Assembly (NCBI RefSeq): GCF_034259425.1
Contig: NZ_JAXIVU010000001.1
Span: 310,001 to 374,000, forward strand
Reading direction: 5' to 3'
Source: Denitrificimonas halotolerans
GTDB taxonomy: Bacteria; Pseudomonadota; Gammaproteobacteria; Pseudomonadales; Pseudomonadaceae
Length of the DNA stretch: 64,000 nucleotides
Shown here in pieces: positions 43,798 to 53,310 of this stretch. The first letter of the stretch is position 1; every line of letters begins with the position of its first letter. The notes beneath the pieces were generated by a model. That model searched no databases. It was not told the DNA's origin and saw only the letters and a program-made list of their open reading frames with translations. A program made the position numbers and the translations under genes.

Positions 43798-45567
43798 ATG
43801 TATATTCCGCCATTATTTTCTGCATTACGACAAACATTTGCCGAAGGTTATACGCTCAACGCTCTGCGCGGTGACATCAGCGCAGGCTTAACCGTTGGCA
43901 TTATTGCTATTCCTTTAGCTATGGCTTTAGCCATTGCCGTAGGTGTCCCACCCCAGCACGGTTTGTATACTGTCCTGATTGCTGGAGCCTTGATCGCCTT
44001 AACCGGCGGTTCACGCTTTAATGTCTCAGGCCCTACCGCAGCTTTTGTGGTTATTCTACTGCCAATCACTCAACAGTTTGGCGTCGGAGGGCTACTCCTT
44101 TGTACAGCTATGGCAGGAGTCATCCTAATCAGCATGGGAGTATTACGTGCCGGCGCCTTACTCCAATTCATCCCCTACCCTGTTACCCTTGGTTTTACTG
44201 CGGGGATTGGAGTAGTCATTGCCACACTGCAAATTAAAGATGCTTTCGGACTATCAGATGTCCAGCCTACAGCCAACTATATTGAGCAAATTAGTGCTCT
44301 CGCCCAAGCCATGCCAAGCATTCAAGTGGGTGACACCTTGGTTGCGGCAATCACTTTAGCCGTACTCATCATCTGGCCTCGATTTGTTCCCAAAATACCT
44401 GGACACCTTGCCGCCCTTGCAGTCGGCAGTTTGGTAGGTTTGGCTTTAAACAGCGCAGACATATCTGTAGCCACCATCGGCGAGCGCTTCAATTATGAAG
44501 TCGATGGAGTCAGCCATCCCGGGATCCCACCTTTTCTACCTTCATTTATGTGGCCTTGGGAGTTCAGTGGCGCTAATGGCCAACCGCTCGTTTTGTCTTT
44601 TGAGCTCTTTAGACAACTTTTAGCACCAGCCTTCGCCATTGCCATGCTAGGAGCCATTGAGTCGTTACTTTGCGCTGTTGTTGCCGACGGTATGGCAGGT
44701 ACAAAACACGACCCAAACGGTGAGCTTATTGGGCAAGGGTTAGGTAATATTGTGGCGCCCTTATTTGGTGGTATCACCGCAACTGCTGCTATTGCTCGCA
44801 GTGCCGCAAACGTTCGCGCTGGGGCCTTCTCGCCTATTGCCGCAATTATTCACGCCGGCGTTGTCTTACTAGCAATGCTATTTTTAGCTCCTATTTTCAG
44901 CCATTTACCCATGGCTGCATTAGCAGCATTGCTACTTATGGTTGCTTGGAATATGAGCGAGCCCAAACACGTAATTCATACCCTACGTATAGCACCACGC
45001 AATGATGTACTAGTGCTACTCACGTGCCTATCGCTGACGGTACTTTTTGACATGGTGCTAGCTGTTGGTGTCGGCCTATTACTTGCGGCCGGCCTATTCA
45101 TTAAAAGCATGAGCGATCTCACCGATACATCCAGTGTTGGACGTGACGCCCAAGATATTCCAGACTTACCAGATTCCGTCGCCGTATATGCAATTCGTGG
45201 CCCATTATTCTTCGGCGCTGCTGAAAAGGCCTTAAGTGTACTGCGCAAATTTAACCCTGAAATTCGCGTTGTTATTATCGACCTACGTGGCGTACCTATG
45301 CTTGACATGACAGCTTTAGCTGCCCTCAGCAACGTGTTAAATGACTACGAAAAAAATGATATTGGTATTATCTTTTTAGGAGCTTCGGCTAAAGTACGTC
45401 ATAAAATGCATCGTGCAGGTATTGGCTTAGGCAGCACCAAAATTTCCCATGCAGTAAATGTTCAGTTAGCGCAAGCGCGAGCACTGGACTGGCTCAATAT
45501 CAGGACAGACACCACTCCAACTGAAACCGAGCAGCCTACTAGCAATACTGGCCTGACCGATACATAG
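43798..45567 (+). CDS. SulP-family anion transporter with STAS domain
   Basis: A 589-residue inner-membrane protein with 10-14 helices. It has the SulP signature in the N-terminal domain (DISAGLTVGIIAIPLAMALA, NVSGPTAAFVVI) and a C-terminal STAS domain (about 435-560; IDLRGVPMLDMTALAAL). Family members carry sulfate, bicarbonate or dicarboxylates, and the substrate here cannot be told. ATG 43798 has GGAG seven bases upstream and begins at the normal N-terminus. Confidence 0.9.
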   Translation: MYIPPLFSALRQTFAEGYTLNALRGDISAGLTVGIIAIPLAMALAIAVGVPPQHGLYTVLIAGALIALTGGSRFNVSGPTAAFVVILLPITQQFGVGGLLLCTAMAGVILISMGVLRAGALLQFIPYPVTLGFTAGIGVVIATLQIKDAFGLSDVQPTANYIEQISALAQAMPSIQVGDTLVAAITLAVLIIWPRFVPKIPGHLAALAVGSLVGLALNSADISVATIGERFNYEVDGVSHPGIPPFLPSFMWPWEFSGANGQPLVLSFELFRQLLAPAFAIAMLGAIESLLCAVVADGMAGTKHDPNGELIGQGLGNIVAPLFGGITATAAIARSAANVRAGAFSPIAAIIHAGVVLLAMLFLAPIFSHLPMAALAALLLMVAWNMSEPKHVIHTLRIAPRNDVLVLLTCLSLTVLFDMVLAVGVGLLLAAGLFIKSMSDLTDTSSVGRDAQDIPDLPDSVAVYAIRGPLFFGAAEKALSVLRKFNPEIRVVIIDLRGVPMLDMTALAALSNVLNDYEKNDIGIIFLGASAKVRHKMHRAGIGLGSTKISHAVNVQLAQARALDWLNIRTDTTPTETEQPTSNTGLTDT

Positions 45568-45583
45568 CACTAACCATTTAACA

Positions 45584-45617
45584 GGCCGGCTCACTCAATC
45601 CCTGCCGGCCCTTTTCT
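45584..45617 (+). terminator. Terminator of the SulP gene
   Basis: GGCCGGC pairs with GCCGGCC around a 13-base loop and is followed by CTTTTCT, between the transporter and thiD. Confidence 0.7.
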
Positions 45618-45638
45618 ATCCATGGTAAACTTGAATTT

Positions 45639-46439
45639 ATGAATACATATACTTCTCGCCCTTCTGTACTGTGCTTATCAGGTCATGATCCGGTCGGTGG
45701 CGCAGGATTACAAGCAGATATAGAAGCGCTGATTGCCCAGCAATGTCACGCCACCCCAGTTTTAACTGCTTTAACCATTCAAGACACTGTTGATGTCAGC
45801 GACTTCCAGATACTTGAGCACGAATGGGTGACTGCACAGGCCAAAGCCATTTTAGATGACATGCCAATCTCAGCGATTAAACTGGGTATGCTTGGTTCTC
45901 TAGCTATGGTCGATACCGTTGAGCAAATCATTAAGCAACTTCCCGACACACCTTTTGTCTGTGATCCAGTTTTACGGGCGGGCGGTGGCGGTGCTTTAGG
46001 TAAAGATGAAGTGGGTTACGCACTACGTAACAAGCTCATGCCTTTAGCAACCATAGTCACCCCAAACCTACCAGAAGCACGAATTCTAGCTGAATTACCA
46101 GAAGGTACTGCAGACGAATGCGCAACAGCACTACTTAAGCATTGCCAAAATTTGTTAATTACTGGCGGCCATGGTACTGAGCATGAAGTCCATAATCGTC
46201 TGTACTGCGCTGACGGCAGTTCACACACCTTTACTTGCGCACGCTTACCCGGTGAGTACCATGGCTCTGGCTGTACCTTAGCAAGCACCCTAGCTGGACG
46301 CCTCGCTTTAGGCGAAGATTTGGTCAGCGCCGTTAAATCGGCACTGAACTATACATGGCGTACATTACGTGATGCCGAAGCACCAGGGCGCGGTCAGTAT
46401 ATTCCACGCCGCATCCCACTGGATTTCTGCCATCCATGA
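45639..46439 (+). CDS. thiD: Hydroxymethylpyrimidine/phosphomethylpyrimidine kinase
   Basis: Phosphorylates HMP and HMP-phosphate to HMP-pyrophosphate for thiamine. The 266-residue ribokinase-fold protein has LSGHDPVGGAGLQADIEAL, KLGMLGSLAMVD, VCDPVLRAGGGGAL and the anion-hole GEYHGSGCTLASTLAG. No TPP riboswitch was seen in the 70-base gap in front. It overlaps thiE by four bases. Confidence 0.95.
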   Translation: MNTYTSRPSVLCLSGHDPVGGAGLQADIEALIAQQCHATPVLTALTIQDTVDVSDFQILEHEWVTAQAKAILDDMPISAIKLGMLGSLAMVDTVEQIIKQLPDTPFVCDPVLRAGGGGALGKDEVGYALRNKLMPLATIVTPNLPEARILAELPEGTADECATALLKHCQNLLITGGHGTEHEVHNRLYCADGSSHTFTCARLPGEYHGSGCTLASTLAGRLALGEDLVSAVKSALNYTWRTLRDAEAPGRGQYIPRRIPLDFCHP

Positions 46440-47074
46440 GCACAAAACAACACGCACTCAGCGGTTTATATGCCATTACAGACTCAGCTCTACTCGCTAA
46501 TGAGCGCTTACTGCCTTATTGTGAGGCAGCATTAAGCGGTGGTGCAAAACTTTTGCAATACCGTGACAAATCTAGCGATACAGCACGTCGACTCAGTGAA
46601 GCCAAGGCCTTACATACACTCTGCCAGAAGTATGGCGCTCGTTTGATTATCAATGACGACATGCATTTAGCAGCTAAAATCGGTGCTGACCTACACCTTG
46701 GACAAAAAGATGGCAGCTTACTTAAAGCTCGTCAATTACTAGGCCCCAACGCTATCATTGGAGCCACCTGCCACGCCCAACTGGAGCTAGCTAAGCAAGC
46801 AATTGCTCAACAAGCTGACTACATTGCTTTCGGACGCTTTTATAACTCTCAAACCAAACCTGGTGCAGCTCTAGCCAACACCGACTTGCTTGAGCAGGCC
46901 CAACAGCTGAACCATCCTATTGTTGCCATTGGCGGTATCACGCTAGATAACGGCAGTGTACTTATTCAGCACGGAGCTAATATGCTGGCTGTGATCCATG
47001 GATTATTTGCAGCAGACACCCCTGTTACAGTCGAACAACGCGCTCGCGCATTTAGCGCTCTTTTTACTGATTAA
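46436..47074 (+). CDS. thiE: Thiamine-phosphate synthase
   Basis: Joins HMP-pyrophosphate and thiazole phosphate to thiamine phosphate. The 212-residue TIM barrel has GLYAITDSALL, GGAKLLQYRDK, LIINDDMHLAAKIGADLHLG, GATCHAQLELA and FGRFYNSQTKPGA. It is coupled to thiD (ATGA-type overlap). hemL follows after 44 bases, a usual Pseudomonas order. Confidence 0.95.
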   Translation: MSTKQHALSGLYAITDSALLANERLLPYCEAALSGGAKLLQYRDKSSDTARRLSEAKALHTLCQKYGARLIINDDMHLAAKIGADLHLGQKDGSLLKARQLLGPNAIIGATCHAQLELAKQAIAQQADYIAFGRFYNSQTKPGAALANTDLLEQAQQLNHPIVAIGGITLDNGSVLIQHGANMLAVIHGLFAADTPVTVEQRARAFSALFTD

Positions 47075-47118
47075 TTTTCGCAGCGATATGCTCACTGCTT
47101 TTTAAATGAGGTTTTTTC

Positions 47119-48405
47119 ATGTCACGTTCAGCATCTTTATTTGAACAAGCTCAAAAACATATTCCAGGCGGTGTAAACTCTCCTGTACGCGCATTCGCTG
47201 GGGTTGGTGGTACACCTTTGTTTATCAAGCACGCTGAAGGTGCTTATATTACCGATGAAGATGACAAACGCTATGTCGACTACGTCGGTTCTTGGGGGCC
47301 AATGATTCTTGGTCACGGCCATCCTCAAGTACTTGATGCTGTGCGCGCGCAAGTAGATCATGGCTTATCCTACGGTGCGCCAACTGCTCTGGAAGTAGAA
47401 ATGGCTGATATGGTCTGCAGCTTAGTCCCATCTTTGGATATGGTGCGCATGGTGAGCTCAGGCACTGAAGCCACCATGAGTGCGATTCGCCTGGCCCGCG
47501 GTTACACCGGTCGTGATAGCATCATTAAATTTGAAGGTTGCTACCACGGTCACTCTGACAGCTTACTGGTTAAAGCAGGCTCAGGCGCCCTGACATTAGG
47601 CGTACCTAGCTCACCTGGCGTTCCAGCTGCTTTTGCACAACACACCATCACTCTGCCGTATAACGATATTGATGCCGTTGCCCAATGCCTAGCTGAAAAA
47701 GGCAATGAAGTGGCCTGCATTATCGTTGAACCTGTAGCCGGCAATATGAATTGCATCCCTCCCGTACCAGGCTTCCTTGAAGGCTTACGCGAGCAATGCG
47801 ACAAACATGGTGTAGTGTTAATTTTTGATGAAGTAATGACAGGCTTCCGTGTTGCCCTCGGCGGTGCGCAAGCTCATTACGGAATCACTCCAGACCTCTC
47901 CACTTTTGGCAAAGTCATTGGAGGTGGTATGCCCGTAGCCTGCTTCGGCGGTAAAAAAGAAGTGATGTCACACATTGCACCATTAGGTCCTGTTTATCAG
48001 GCGGGAACCTTATCCGGCAACCCTTTGGCGATGGCCGCCGGCTTAGCCACATTGAAACTGATTAGCCGCCCTGGTTTCCATGAAGGTATCACTGACTACG
48101 CTAGTCGCCTGCTAAAAGGCTTACAAGAGCGCGCAGATGCTGCCGGTATTCCTTTCACAACCACTCAGGCTGGCGGCATGTTTGGATTATACTTTACCGA
48201 TCAACAACACATCACTAGCTTTGCTGACTCCATGACCAGCAATGTTGAGCAGTTCAAACAGTTCTTCCACTTAATGCTGGAGGGCGGTGTTTACTTGGCT
48301 CCAAGCGCCTTCGAAGCGGGCTTTGTATCAAGCGCATTAGGCGAGAAAGAGTTGCAAATTACTCTCGATGCAGCAGAAAACGCTTTTGCTAACATGACAG
48401 CCTAA
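47119..48405 (+). CDS. hemL: Glutamate-1-semialdehyde 2,1-aminomutase
   Basis: PLP enzyme that makes 5-aminolevulinate in the C5 heme route. The 428-residue protein shows the start KHIPGGVNSPVRAF, the PLP-phosphate region SSGTEATMSAIRLARG, the acidic IFDEVMTGFRVA and the Schiff-base Lys in FGKVIGGGMP. ATG 47119 has GAGG upstream. It links with hemCDXY at the far end of the window as part of the same pathway. Confidence 0.97.
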   Translation: MSRSASLFEQAQKHIPGGVNSPVRAFAGVGGTPLFIKHAEGAYITDEDDKRYVDYVGSWGPMILGHGHPQVLDAVRAQVDHGLSYGAPTALEVEMADMVCSLVPSLDMVRMVSSGTEATMSAIRLARGYTGRDSIIKFEGCYHGHSDSLLVKAGSGALTLGVPSSPGVPAAFAQHTITLPYNDIDAVAQCLAEKGNEVACIIVEPVAGNMNCIPPVPGFLEGLREQCDKHGVVLIFDEVMTGFRVALGGAQAHYGITPDLSTFGKVIGGGMPVACFGGKKEVMSHIAPLGPVYQAGTLSGNPLAMAAGLATLKLISRPGFHEGITDYASRLLKGLQERADAAGIPFTTTQAGGMFGLYFTDQQHITSFADSMTSNVEQFKQFFHLMLEGGVYLAPSAFEAGFVSSALGEKELQITLDAAENAFANMTA

Positions 48406-48426
48406 ACTCAGCACTGCTAGATCGCA

Positions 48427-48458
48427 ATAAAAACGCCCGAATGAACGGGCGTTTTTAT
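48427..48458 (+). terminator. Terminator of thiD-thiE-hemL
   Basis: AATAAAAACGCCCG-AATGAA-CGGGCGTTTTTATT is a perfect stem with T-run, 22 bases after the hemL stop. It can act in both directions. Confidence 0.9.
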
Positions 48459-48593
48459 TGACTTACAACATAGAGCTGATAACTCCTAGCCTACTATGCT
48501 ATTGCTCCTCCACTAATTGATCCTTAGATCCATTCATCACAGCACCAACACGCCACTCTATATTTGTATTACTTACGTGATCGCACTATAAAA

Positions 48594-49292
48594 TTAAACT
48601 TCAAACTGCTTAATAATGTCTGGCAGTTGTGAAATCTGGCTGACCCACGCATCAGGCTCACGCTCACCAGTCCAGACCTTCTGTTCGGGATTAAACCAAA
48701 CTGTACGCATCCCCACCTGTTGCGCACCAAAGATATCATGCTCAGGATTATCACCAATATGAATGCTCTGCTCCGGTGCAACCTGTGCTCGCGCTAAGGC
48801 AGCTAAAAACATGTGCGGCTCTGGTTTAGCCACCCCTAACATATCCGCATTTAAAGCAAAGGAAAAATATTTACCAAGCCCAATACGACGTACATCTGCA
48901 TTACCGTTGCTTAATGCAGCCAACATATAATCATGTCGCAAACACTCCAAAGTCGGTAGCACATCAGTAAACAAATCTACCTTTTGCCGCTCCGACAGAA
49001 ATACTTGAAAAGCTTGCTCTGCCAAATCTTGCGCTTCAAGTTGAGGATAACCCGACTGCAATAACGCGCGTAGCAAAACCTGATAGCGCAACTCACTGAC
49101 CTGCTGATCCAGATACGGATTTTGTTGCACCACCTCACTGCGCAATTGTTTCAGGCGTTCTGACGTCAACTCACCTAACAGAGGTGCATAGCGTACTAGC
49201 CAAGCTCGCAAAGCATTATCAGCTTGAATAATAACAGGCTCAACTGACCATAAAGTGTCATCTAAATCAAAAGTAATTAAACGAATACTCAT
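48594..49292 (-). CDS. HAD-superfamily hydrolase (HAD-IA)
   Basis: A 232-residue phosphatase-type protein. Motif I is ITFDLDDTLWSV (nucleophile Asp9), motif II has SNGN near 118, motif III the Lys in GVAKPEPHMF and motif IV GDNPEHDIFGAQQVG. It has a helical cap. It resembles the YigB-type FMN phosphatase found next to xerC in other gammaproteobacteria; the substrate is not certain. The start overlaps the xerC stop (ATGA). Confidence 0.85.
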   Translation of the reverse strand: MSIRLITFDLDDTLWSVEPVIIQADNALRAWLVRYAPLLGELTSERLKQLRSEVVQQNPYLDQQVSELRYQVLLRALLQSGYPQLEAQDLAEQAFQVFLSERQKVDLFTDVLPTLECLRHDYMLAALSNGNADVRRIGLGKYFSFALNADMLGVAKPEPHMFLAALARAQVAPEQSIHIGDNPEHDIFGAQQVGMRTVWFNPEQKVWTGEREPDAWVSQISQLPDIIKQFEV

Positions 49293-50191
49293 TCTTCTGG
49301 CTTACGTTTAGCGCGCGGGTGAGCTTGATCATAGACTTGTGCTAAGTGTTGGAAATCAAGGTGCGTATAAATCTGTGTGGTGCTGATATCAGCGTGTCCG
49401 AGTAACTCCTGCACAGCGCGCAGATCATGAGAGGACTCAAGAATATGACTAGCAAACGAGTGCCTTAACATGTGTGGATGCAAATGCTGCCCCAGCTCGC
49501 GAACCCCAGCCTGACGCACCCGTTCGCGTACCATTTGCGGGCTCATACGACGACCGCGCACACCAATAAACAATGCTTGATCCACAGGGTTTGCCTGCTT
49601 TCGCACCTTCAACCAACGATTTATAGCCTGCATCGCCTTACTCCCTACCGGCAACATTCGTTGTTTATTGCCTTTACCCAACACCACAACTAAGCCTTCC
49701 GTCAAATCGATATCACCGGTATTTAACCCTACCAATTCCGATAAACGCAGCCCGGAAGAATACAGCAACTCTAAAATGGCTTGATCTCGGCAAACAGTGA
49801 AATCATCACTCGTTGGTTGATCCAGTAGTTGCTGTGCACGATCTACATCCAGTACTTTAGGTAATTTTCGCGGCCCTTTTGGTGGGCGAATACCAGCTGC
49901 AGGGTCATGTTTACAACAGTTTTCACGAATTAAATAAGCATACAAGCTACGAACGGCAGAAAGTAGGCGCGCAATGCTGCGCCCTGCCAAACCACCATAA
50001 TGCAAATCTGCCACTAACTGCCGCAAATGTGCAACCTGCAAGCCCTCCCAGCTTGCAATATTTTGCTGCTGAGCAAAGTCCAACACCTTATTTAAGTCGC
50101 GACGATAGGCGCTTAAAGTATGGGCTGAGACTTGACGTTCAGTTTGCAAATATGTCAAAAAAGCCTCGAGCTGAGCTTGAAGTATGCACAT
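49289..50191 (-). CDS. xerC: Tyrosine recombinase XerC
   Basis: With XerD resolves chromosome dimers at dif. The 300-residue protein has an N-terminal SAM-like core-binding domain and the catalytic domain, with the first Arg in YSSGLRLSELVGL, HxxR in HMLRHSFASH, His in LLGHADISTTQIY, and the nucleophile Tyr in QIYTH. It sits between DUF484 and the HAD gene, the conserved xerC order. No dif site was found here. Confidence 0.95.
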   Translation of the reverse strand: MCILQAQLEAFLTYLQTERQVSAHTLSAYRRDLNKVLDFAQQQNIASWEGLQVAHLRQLVADLHYGGLAGRSIARLLSAVRSLYAYLIRENCCKHDPAAGIRPPKGPRKLPKVLDVDRAQQLLDQPTSDDFTVCRDQAILELLYSSGLRLSELVGLNTGDIDLTEGLVVVLGKGNKQRMLPVGSKAMQAINRWLKVRKQANPVDQALFIGVRGRRMSPQMVRERVRQAGVRELGQHLHPHMLRHSFASHILESSHDLRAVQELLGHADISTTQIYTHLDFQHLAQVYDQAHPRAKRKPEE

Positions 50192-50196
50192 TGCTG

Positions 50197-50895
50197 TTAT
50201 TTCACCGCACGTAATGAGTCCAACATTTTAGGCAATAAACGCGCCAAAACATCAGTTAAATATGTCAAAAATAATGTATCCACTGCATTACTATAGTGAT
50301 GTTGATCAGCGCTACCGACTGCTAAGACCCCATGTACACCTTGATGCTCTAAAACAGTAATTGCTGCAGATTTAATCGACTTTGCTTGCTCGGCACCAAA
50401 CAAAAATGCCAGCTCTTGCGGACGAAACACACCACTTAACGGTTTACTGCTATTCAGCAAGCTCCCAATTGACTGTTGCGCAGATGCAAGCGTAGTGCTA
50501 CGACCAACATTAACTGGCCGATCACTAAAGATTATCAGCCCAACAAAAGGTACTTTGAACGAATGGCGTAAGCTATCATCCACAACACTCACTAACTCAT
50601 CTATTGTTTGAGCGTCCAGCATTTCCAACGCGAGATGACGTGTTTTATCAAACAAGCGACCATTAATACGTGCCACCGACATTAATTGATCCAATCGACT
50701 ATGCAGCTCGGCATTGCGCTCACGCAAAACCTGCATTTGACGCTCAACCAAAGAGATAGCCTCACCTCTCTCATGAGGAATTTGCATTTGCTCAATCAAC
50801 TCATCCCGACCCACAAAAAACTCGGGGTTGGTTGTTAAATAAGCAGCGACTTGCTCTGCAGTAATCATTTTTGCCGACTTGCGCAAATTACTCAT
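50197..50895 (-). CDS. DUF484-family protein
   Basis: A 232-residue protein: short N-terminal part (MITAEQVAAYLTTNPEFFVG), coiled-coil (about 50-80, ERQMQVLRERNAELHSRLDQ), then a GAF-like domain. Its function is unknown, but it is nearly always in the dapF-xerC gene run. The start ATG overlaps the stop of the dapF-like gene by four bases, so translation is coupled. Confidence 0.9.
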   Translation of the reverse strand: MSNLRKSAKMITAEQVAAYLTTNPEFFVGRDELIEQMQIPHERGEAISLVERQMQVLRERNAELHSRLDQLMSVARINGRLFDKTRHLALEMLDAQTIDELVSVVDDSLRHSFKVPFVGLIIFSDRPVNVGRSTTLASAQQSIGSLLNSSKPLSGVFRPQELAFLFGAEQAKSIKSAAITVLEHQGVHGVLAVGSADQHHYSNAVDTLFLTYLTDVLARLLPKMLDSLRAVK

Positions 50896-51725
50896 AAACG
50901 AATTTGTCCTTCATACACTCGCGTTGAAGCACCGGTAAAATAAACATGCTGGTCCTTATTGCGCCACTCTAGAACTGCGTTAGCAGAACCTTTTGCAAAA
51001 CCAACCTGCAGGCACTCATCAGTCCACCCTTGGGTCACGCTCGCAACAGCAATCCCTGATAAACCCTCGTGATAACTATCTAATTCACCTCGACCCAACT
51101 GCCAAGTGCGCACATTAAGCTGTCCGTGATTTTGTACCTGCACAACGCTAACAAGGTCACCCACTGCGAACTTCGCTTGCTGCTCAAGCAATCCTGCCAA
51201 TTGCGCCATAGGCACCCGAGCCAAATCAGCAACCCGTAATACAGCGTGCCGACTCGCTTGCAATAATATGAGCAGCGCTATCTCCAACAGCCAGCCACTC
51301 CCCTGATGCAGCTGGGTAAAGCTAGCCGGTAAAGTTGTCACCTCAGCCTCAAGCTTAGGCGTCGCTAAAGGCACTGTGACAGAACCATCAACATGCAATT
51401 GCACATCCAAGACCACGCCCCTCACCTCAACACGCATTTGGGCCTTTGAAATGAGTCGCTTATCCGCCACAAGACGCACCACTAAACATAAATCACTTGC
51501 TAAGCAGTCAACCTCAACGCCATCTTGATCAAACATACGACAACCAAAATCAACATCTGGGTGCCGCGGCACTTCAATTAACGCCAAACGCCGAAAGCCC
51601 ACACCAAAACGACGGTCACTCCACTCTCGCATTTTCTGCGGTTGGATATAGGCATGCTGACTGATCAAGTCGAGCACCATCAAATCATTGCCCAGACCGT
51701 GCATTTTGCTAAAACGCAGGAGCAT
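50892..51725 (-). CDS. DapF-like protein with altered active site
   Basis: Full length (277 residues) and clearly homologous to diaminopimelate epimerase: start RFSKMHGLGNDLMVLDL, middle DKRLISK, end VYEGQIRL. The active-site parts differ. CGNGARC is replaced by CLASDLC (74-80), the NPH segment by ASRH (157-160), and the second ACGTGAC by SYHEGLS (217-223), so Cys217-type nucleophile is Tyr218. N13 and E214 are kept. Normal DapF swaps LL- and meso-DAP with two cysteines. This one is unlikely to do so. It sits in the standard place after lysA, one base away. Confidence 0.88.
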   Translation of the reverse strand: MLLRFSKMHGLGNDLMVLDLISQHAYIQPQKMREWSDRRFGVGFRRLALIEVPRHPDVDFGCRMFDQDGVEVDCLASDLCLVVRLVADKRLISKAQMRVEVRGVVLDVQLHVDGSVTVPLATPKLEAEVTTLPASFTQLHQGSGWLLEIALLILLQASRHAVLRVADLARVPMAQLAGLLEQQAKFAVGDLVSVVQVQNHGQLNVRTWQLGRGELDSYHEGLSGIAVASVTQGWTDECLQVGFAKGSANAVLEWRNKDQHVYFTGASTRVYEGQIRL

Positions 51726-51726
51726 A

Positions 51727-52977
51727 TTATGACTCCGGCAATAAACTTTCGTGAGCGTAAAGCTCCTCTATGGTTTCACGTCGGCGTACCAGATACGCTT
51801 TATCATCATCCACTACCACTTCCGCGGCACGCCCACGGCTGTTGTAGTTAGAGCTCATAACAAAGCCATAGGCACCCGCGGAGCAGACAGCCAACAAGTC
51901 ATTTTCAGCTAAAACCAACTCACGCTCTTTCGCTAAAAAATCTCCCGTTTCACAGACTGGCCCAACAACATCATAGCTGCGCGGCATTCCGGTACGCGGC
52001 TTAACTGGCTGAACCCCCATCCAAGCTTGATACAAAGCTGGACGCAGTAAATCATTCATTGCCGCATCAACAATGGCAAAATCCTTATGCTCGGTATGTT
52101 TTAAATATTCTACTTTAGTTAGCAAAACCCCTGCATTTGCCACAATATAGCGCCCTGGCTCAAACACCAATGCTAAGTTACGACCTGCCACACGCTCTCG
52201 TACTGCAGCCATATAATCACCCGCGCAAGGGGGTTCTTCATCCTGATAGCGCACACCTAAGCCACCACCTAAGTCAAGGTGACTGACTTGAATACCGCGC
52301 TGAGCTAGACGATCAACAAGCAATAAAACACGATCAAGAGCGTCTAAGAATGGATCTAAAGTGGTAAGCTGCGAACCGATATGACAATCGACACCTTTAA
52401 TAGCTATATTACTTAAGGTCGCTGCGCGCAAATAAACTGATTCAGCAATCTCAATATCAATACCAAATTTATTGTCTTTCAAGCCCGTAGATATATACGG
52501 GTGAGTACCTGCATCAACATCCGGATTAACTCGTAAAGAAACTGGGGCAATCACTCCCAAATGAGCGGCCACTTCTTGTAATCGGTCCAACTCATCCACT
52601 GATTCCACATTAAAACAATGCACACCCACTTCTAAAGCACGGCGCATTTCTTCACGGGTTTTACCTACACCAGAAAAAACCACACGCTCTGGCTTTCCAC
52701 CAGCTGCCAATACACGCTCTAGCTCACCAACGGAAACAATATCAAAGCCAGCGCCCAGACGCGCTAGGATATTTAATACCGCAATATTAGAGTTCGCTTT
52801 AACTGCAAAGCAAACCAAGTGTTCAACCCCTTCGAGCGCATCAGCATAACTTCGATATTGCGCTTCAATGTGTGCTCGCGAGTAAACGTAGGTAGGCGTA
52901 CCATACTTTTCAGCAATCGCTGATAAAGCGACATTTTCTGCATGTAATTCATTCTGTTTATAGTTAAACGCTTGCAT
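51727..52977 (-). CDS. lysA: Diaminopimelate decarboxylase
   Basis: PLP enzyme making lysine from meso-DAP. The 416-residue protein has the PLP Lys in CFAVKANSN, GGGLGVRYQDEEPP, the Cys-containing CETGDFLAKER near the C-terminus and AYGFVMSSNYNSR. The ATG at 52977 has AAGGAAG upstream. The lptM-lysA-dapF order is standard. It needs meso-DAP, so some epimerase must exist in the cell. Confidence 0.96.
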   Translation of the reverse strand: MQAFNYKQNELHAENVALSAIAEKYGTPTYVYSRAHIEAQYRSYADALEGVEHLVCFAVKANSNIAVLNILARLGAGFDIVSVGELERVLAAGGKPERVVFSGVGKTREEMRRALEVGVHCFNVESVDELDRLQEVAAHLGVIAPVSLRVNPDVDAGTHPYISTGLKDNKFGIDIEIAESVYLRAATLSNIAIKGVDCHIGSQLTTLDPFLDALDRVLLLVDRLAQRGIQVSHLDLGGGLGVRYQDEEPPCAGDYMAAVRERVAGRNLALVFEPGRYIVANAGVLLTKVEYLKHTEHKDFAIVDAAMNDLLRPALYQAWMGVQPVKPRTGMPRSYDVVGPVCETGDFLAKERELVLAENDLLAVCSAGAYGFVMSSNYNSRGRAAEVVVDDDKAYLVRRRETIEELYAHESLLPES

Positions 52978-52988
52978 AGAATACTTCC

Positions 52989-53129
52989 TTAAAACTCGTA
53001 ACGATCTTTACGGTGTTCATGAGCTGCTTTCTCATCATCAGGATGGTAAAGCGGACCTTTTTGCCCGCAAGCGGTTAAACCCAGTAACATGACTGTCAAC
53101 ACTATAAATGGAAGCAAAATACGCTTCAT
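52989..53129 (-). CDS. lptM: LPS translocon maturation chaperone LptM (small lipoprotein)
   Basis: A 46-residue lipoprotein (former YifL/LppL). Signal peptide with lipobox LTAC (Cys20), then the typical GQKGPLYHPDD. In E. coli LptM binds LptD and aids its disulfide formation. ATG 53129 has AAGGAT upstream; a longer frame upstream has no matching N-terminus. It heads the lysA run and is divergent from cyaY. Confidence 0.9.
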   Translation of the reverse strand: MKRILLPFIVLTVMLLGLTACGQKGPLYHPDDEKAAHEHRKDRYEF

Positions 53130-53310
53130 AATAAATCCTTTGTCAAAACGATGAATGCAATGAGTATACCGACCCCTTATAAACTTGCCTATGCGCAGAG
53201 TAAGCCTCAGGGCTAGGATATGCATGAAAAAGACGTATTATTGTCTGCTGTATCTAAGTATTTGACTCCCACACTTTAATTGATCCACTCAAATTATAAA
53301 GGAGCTCGCA

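Noticed and set aside
45568..45638. TPP riboswitch before thiD
   Set aside because: Only about 70 bases, mostly taken by a terminator; no thi-box sequence is present.
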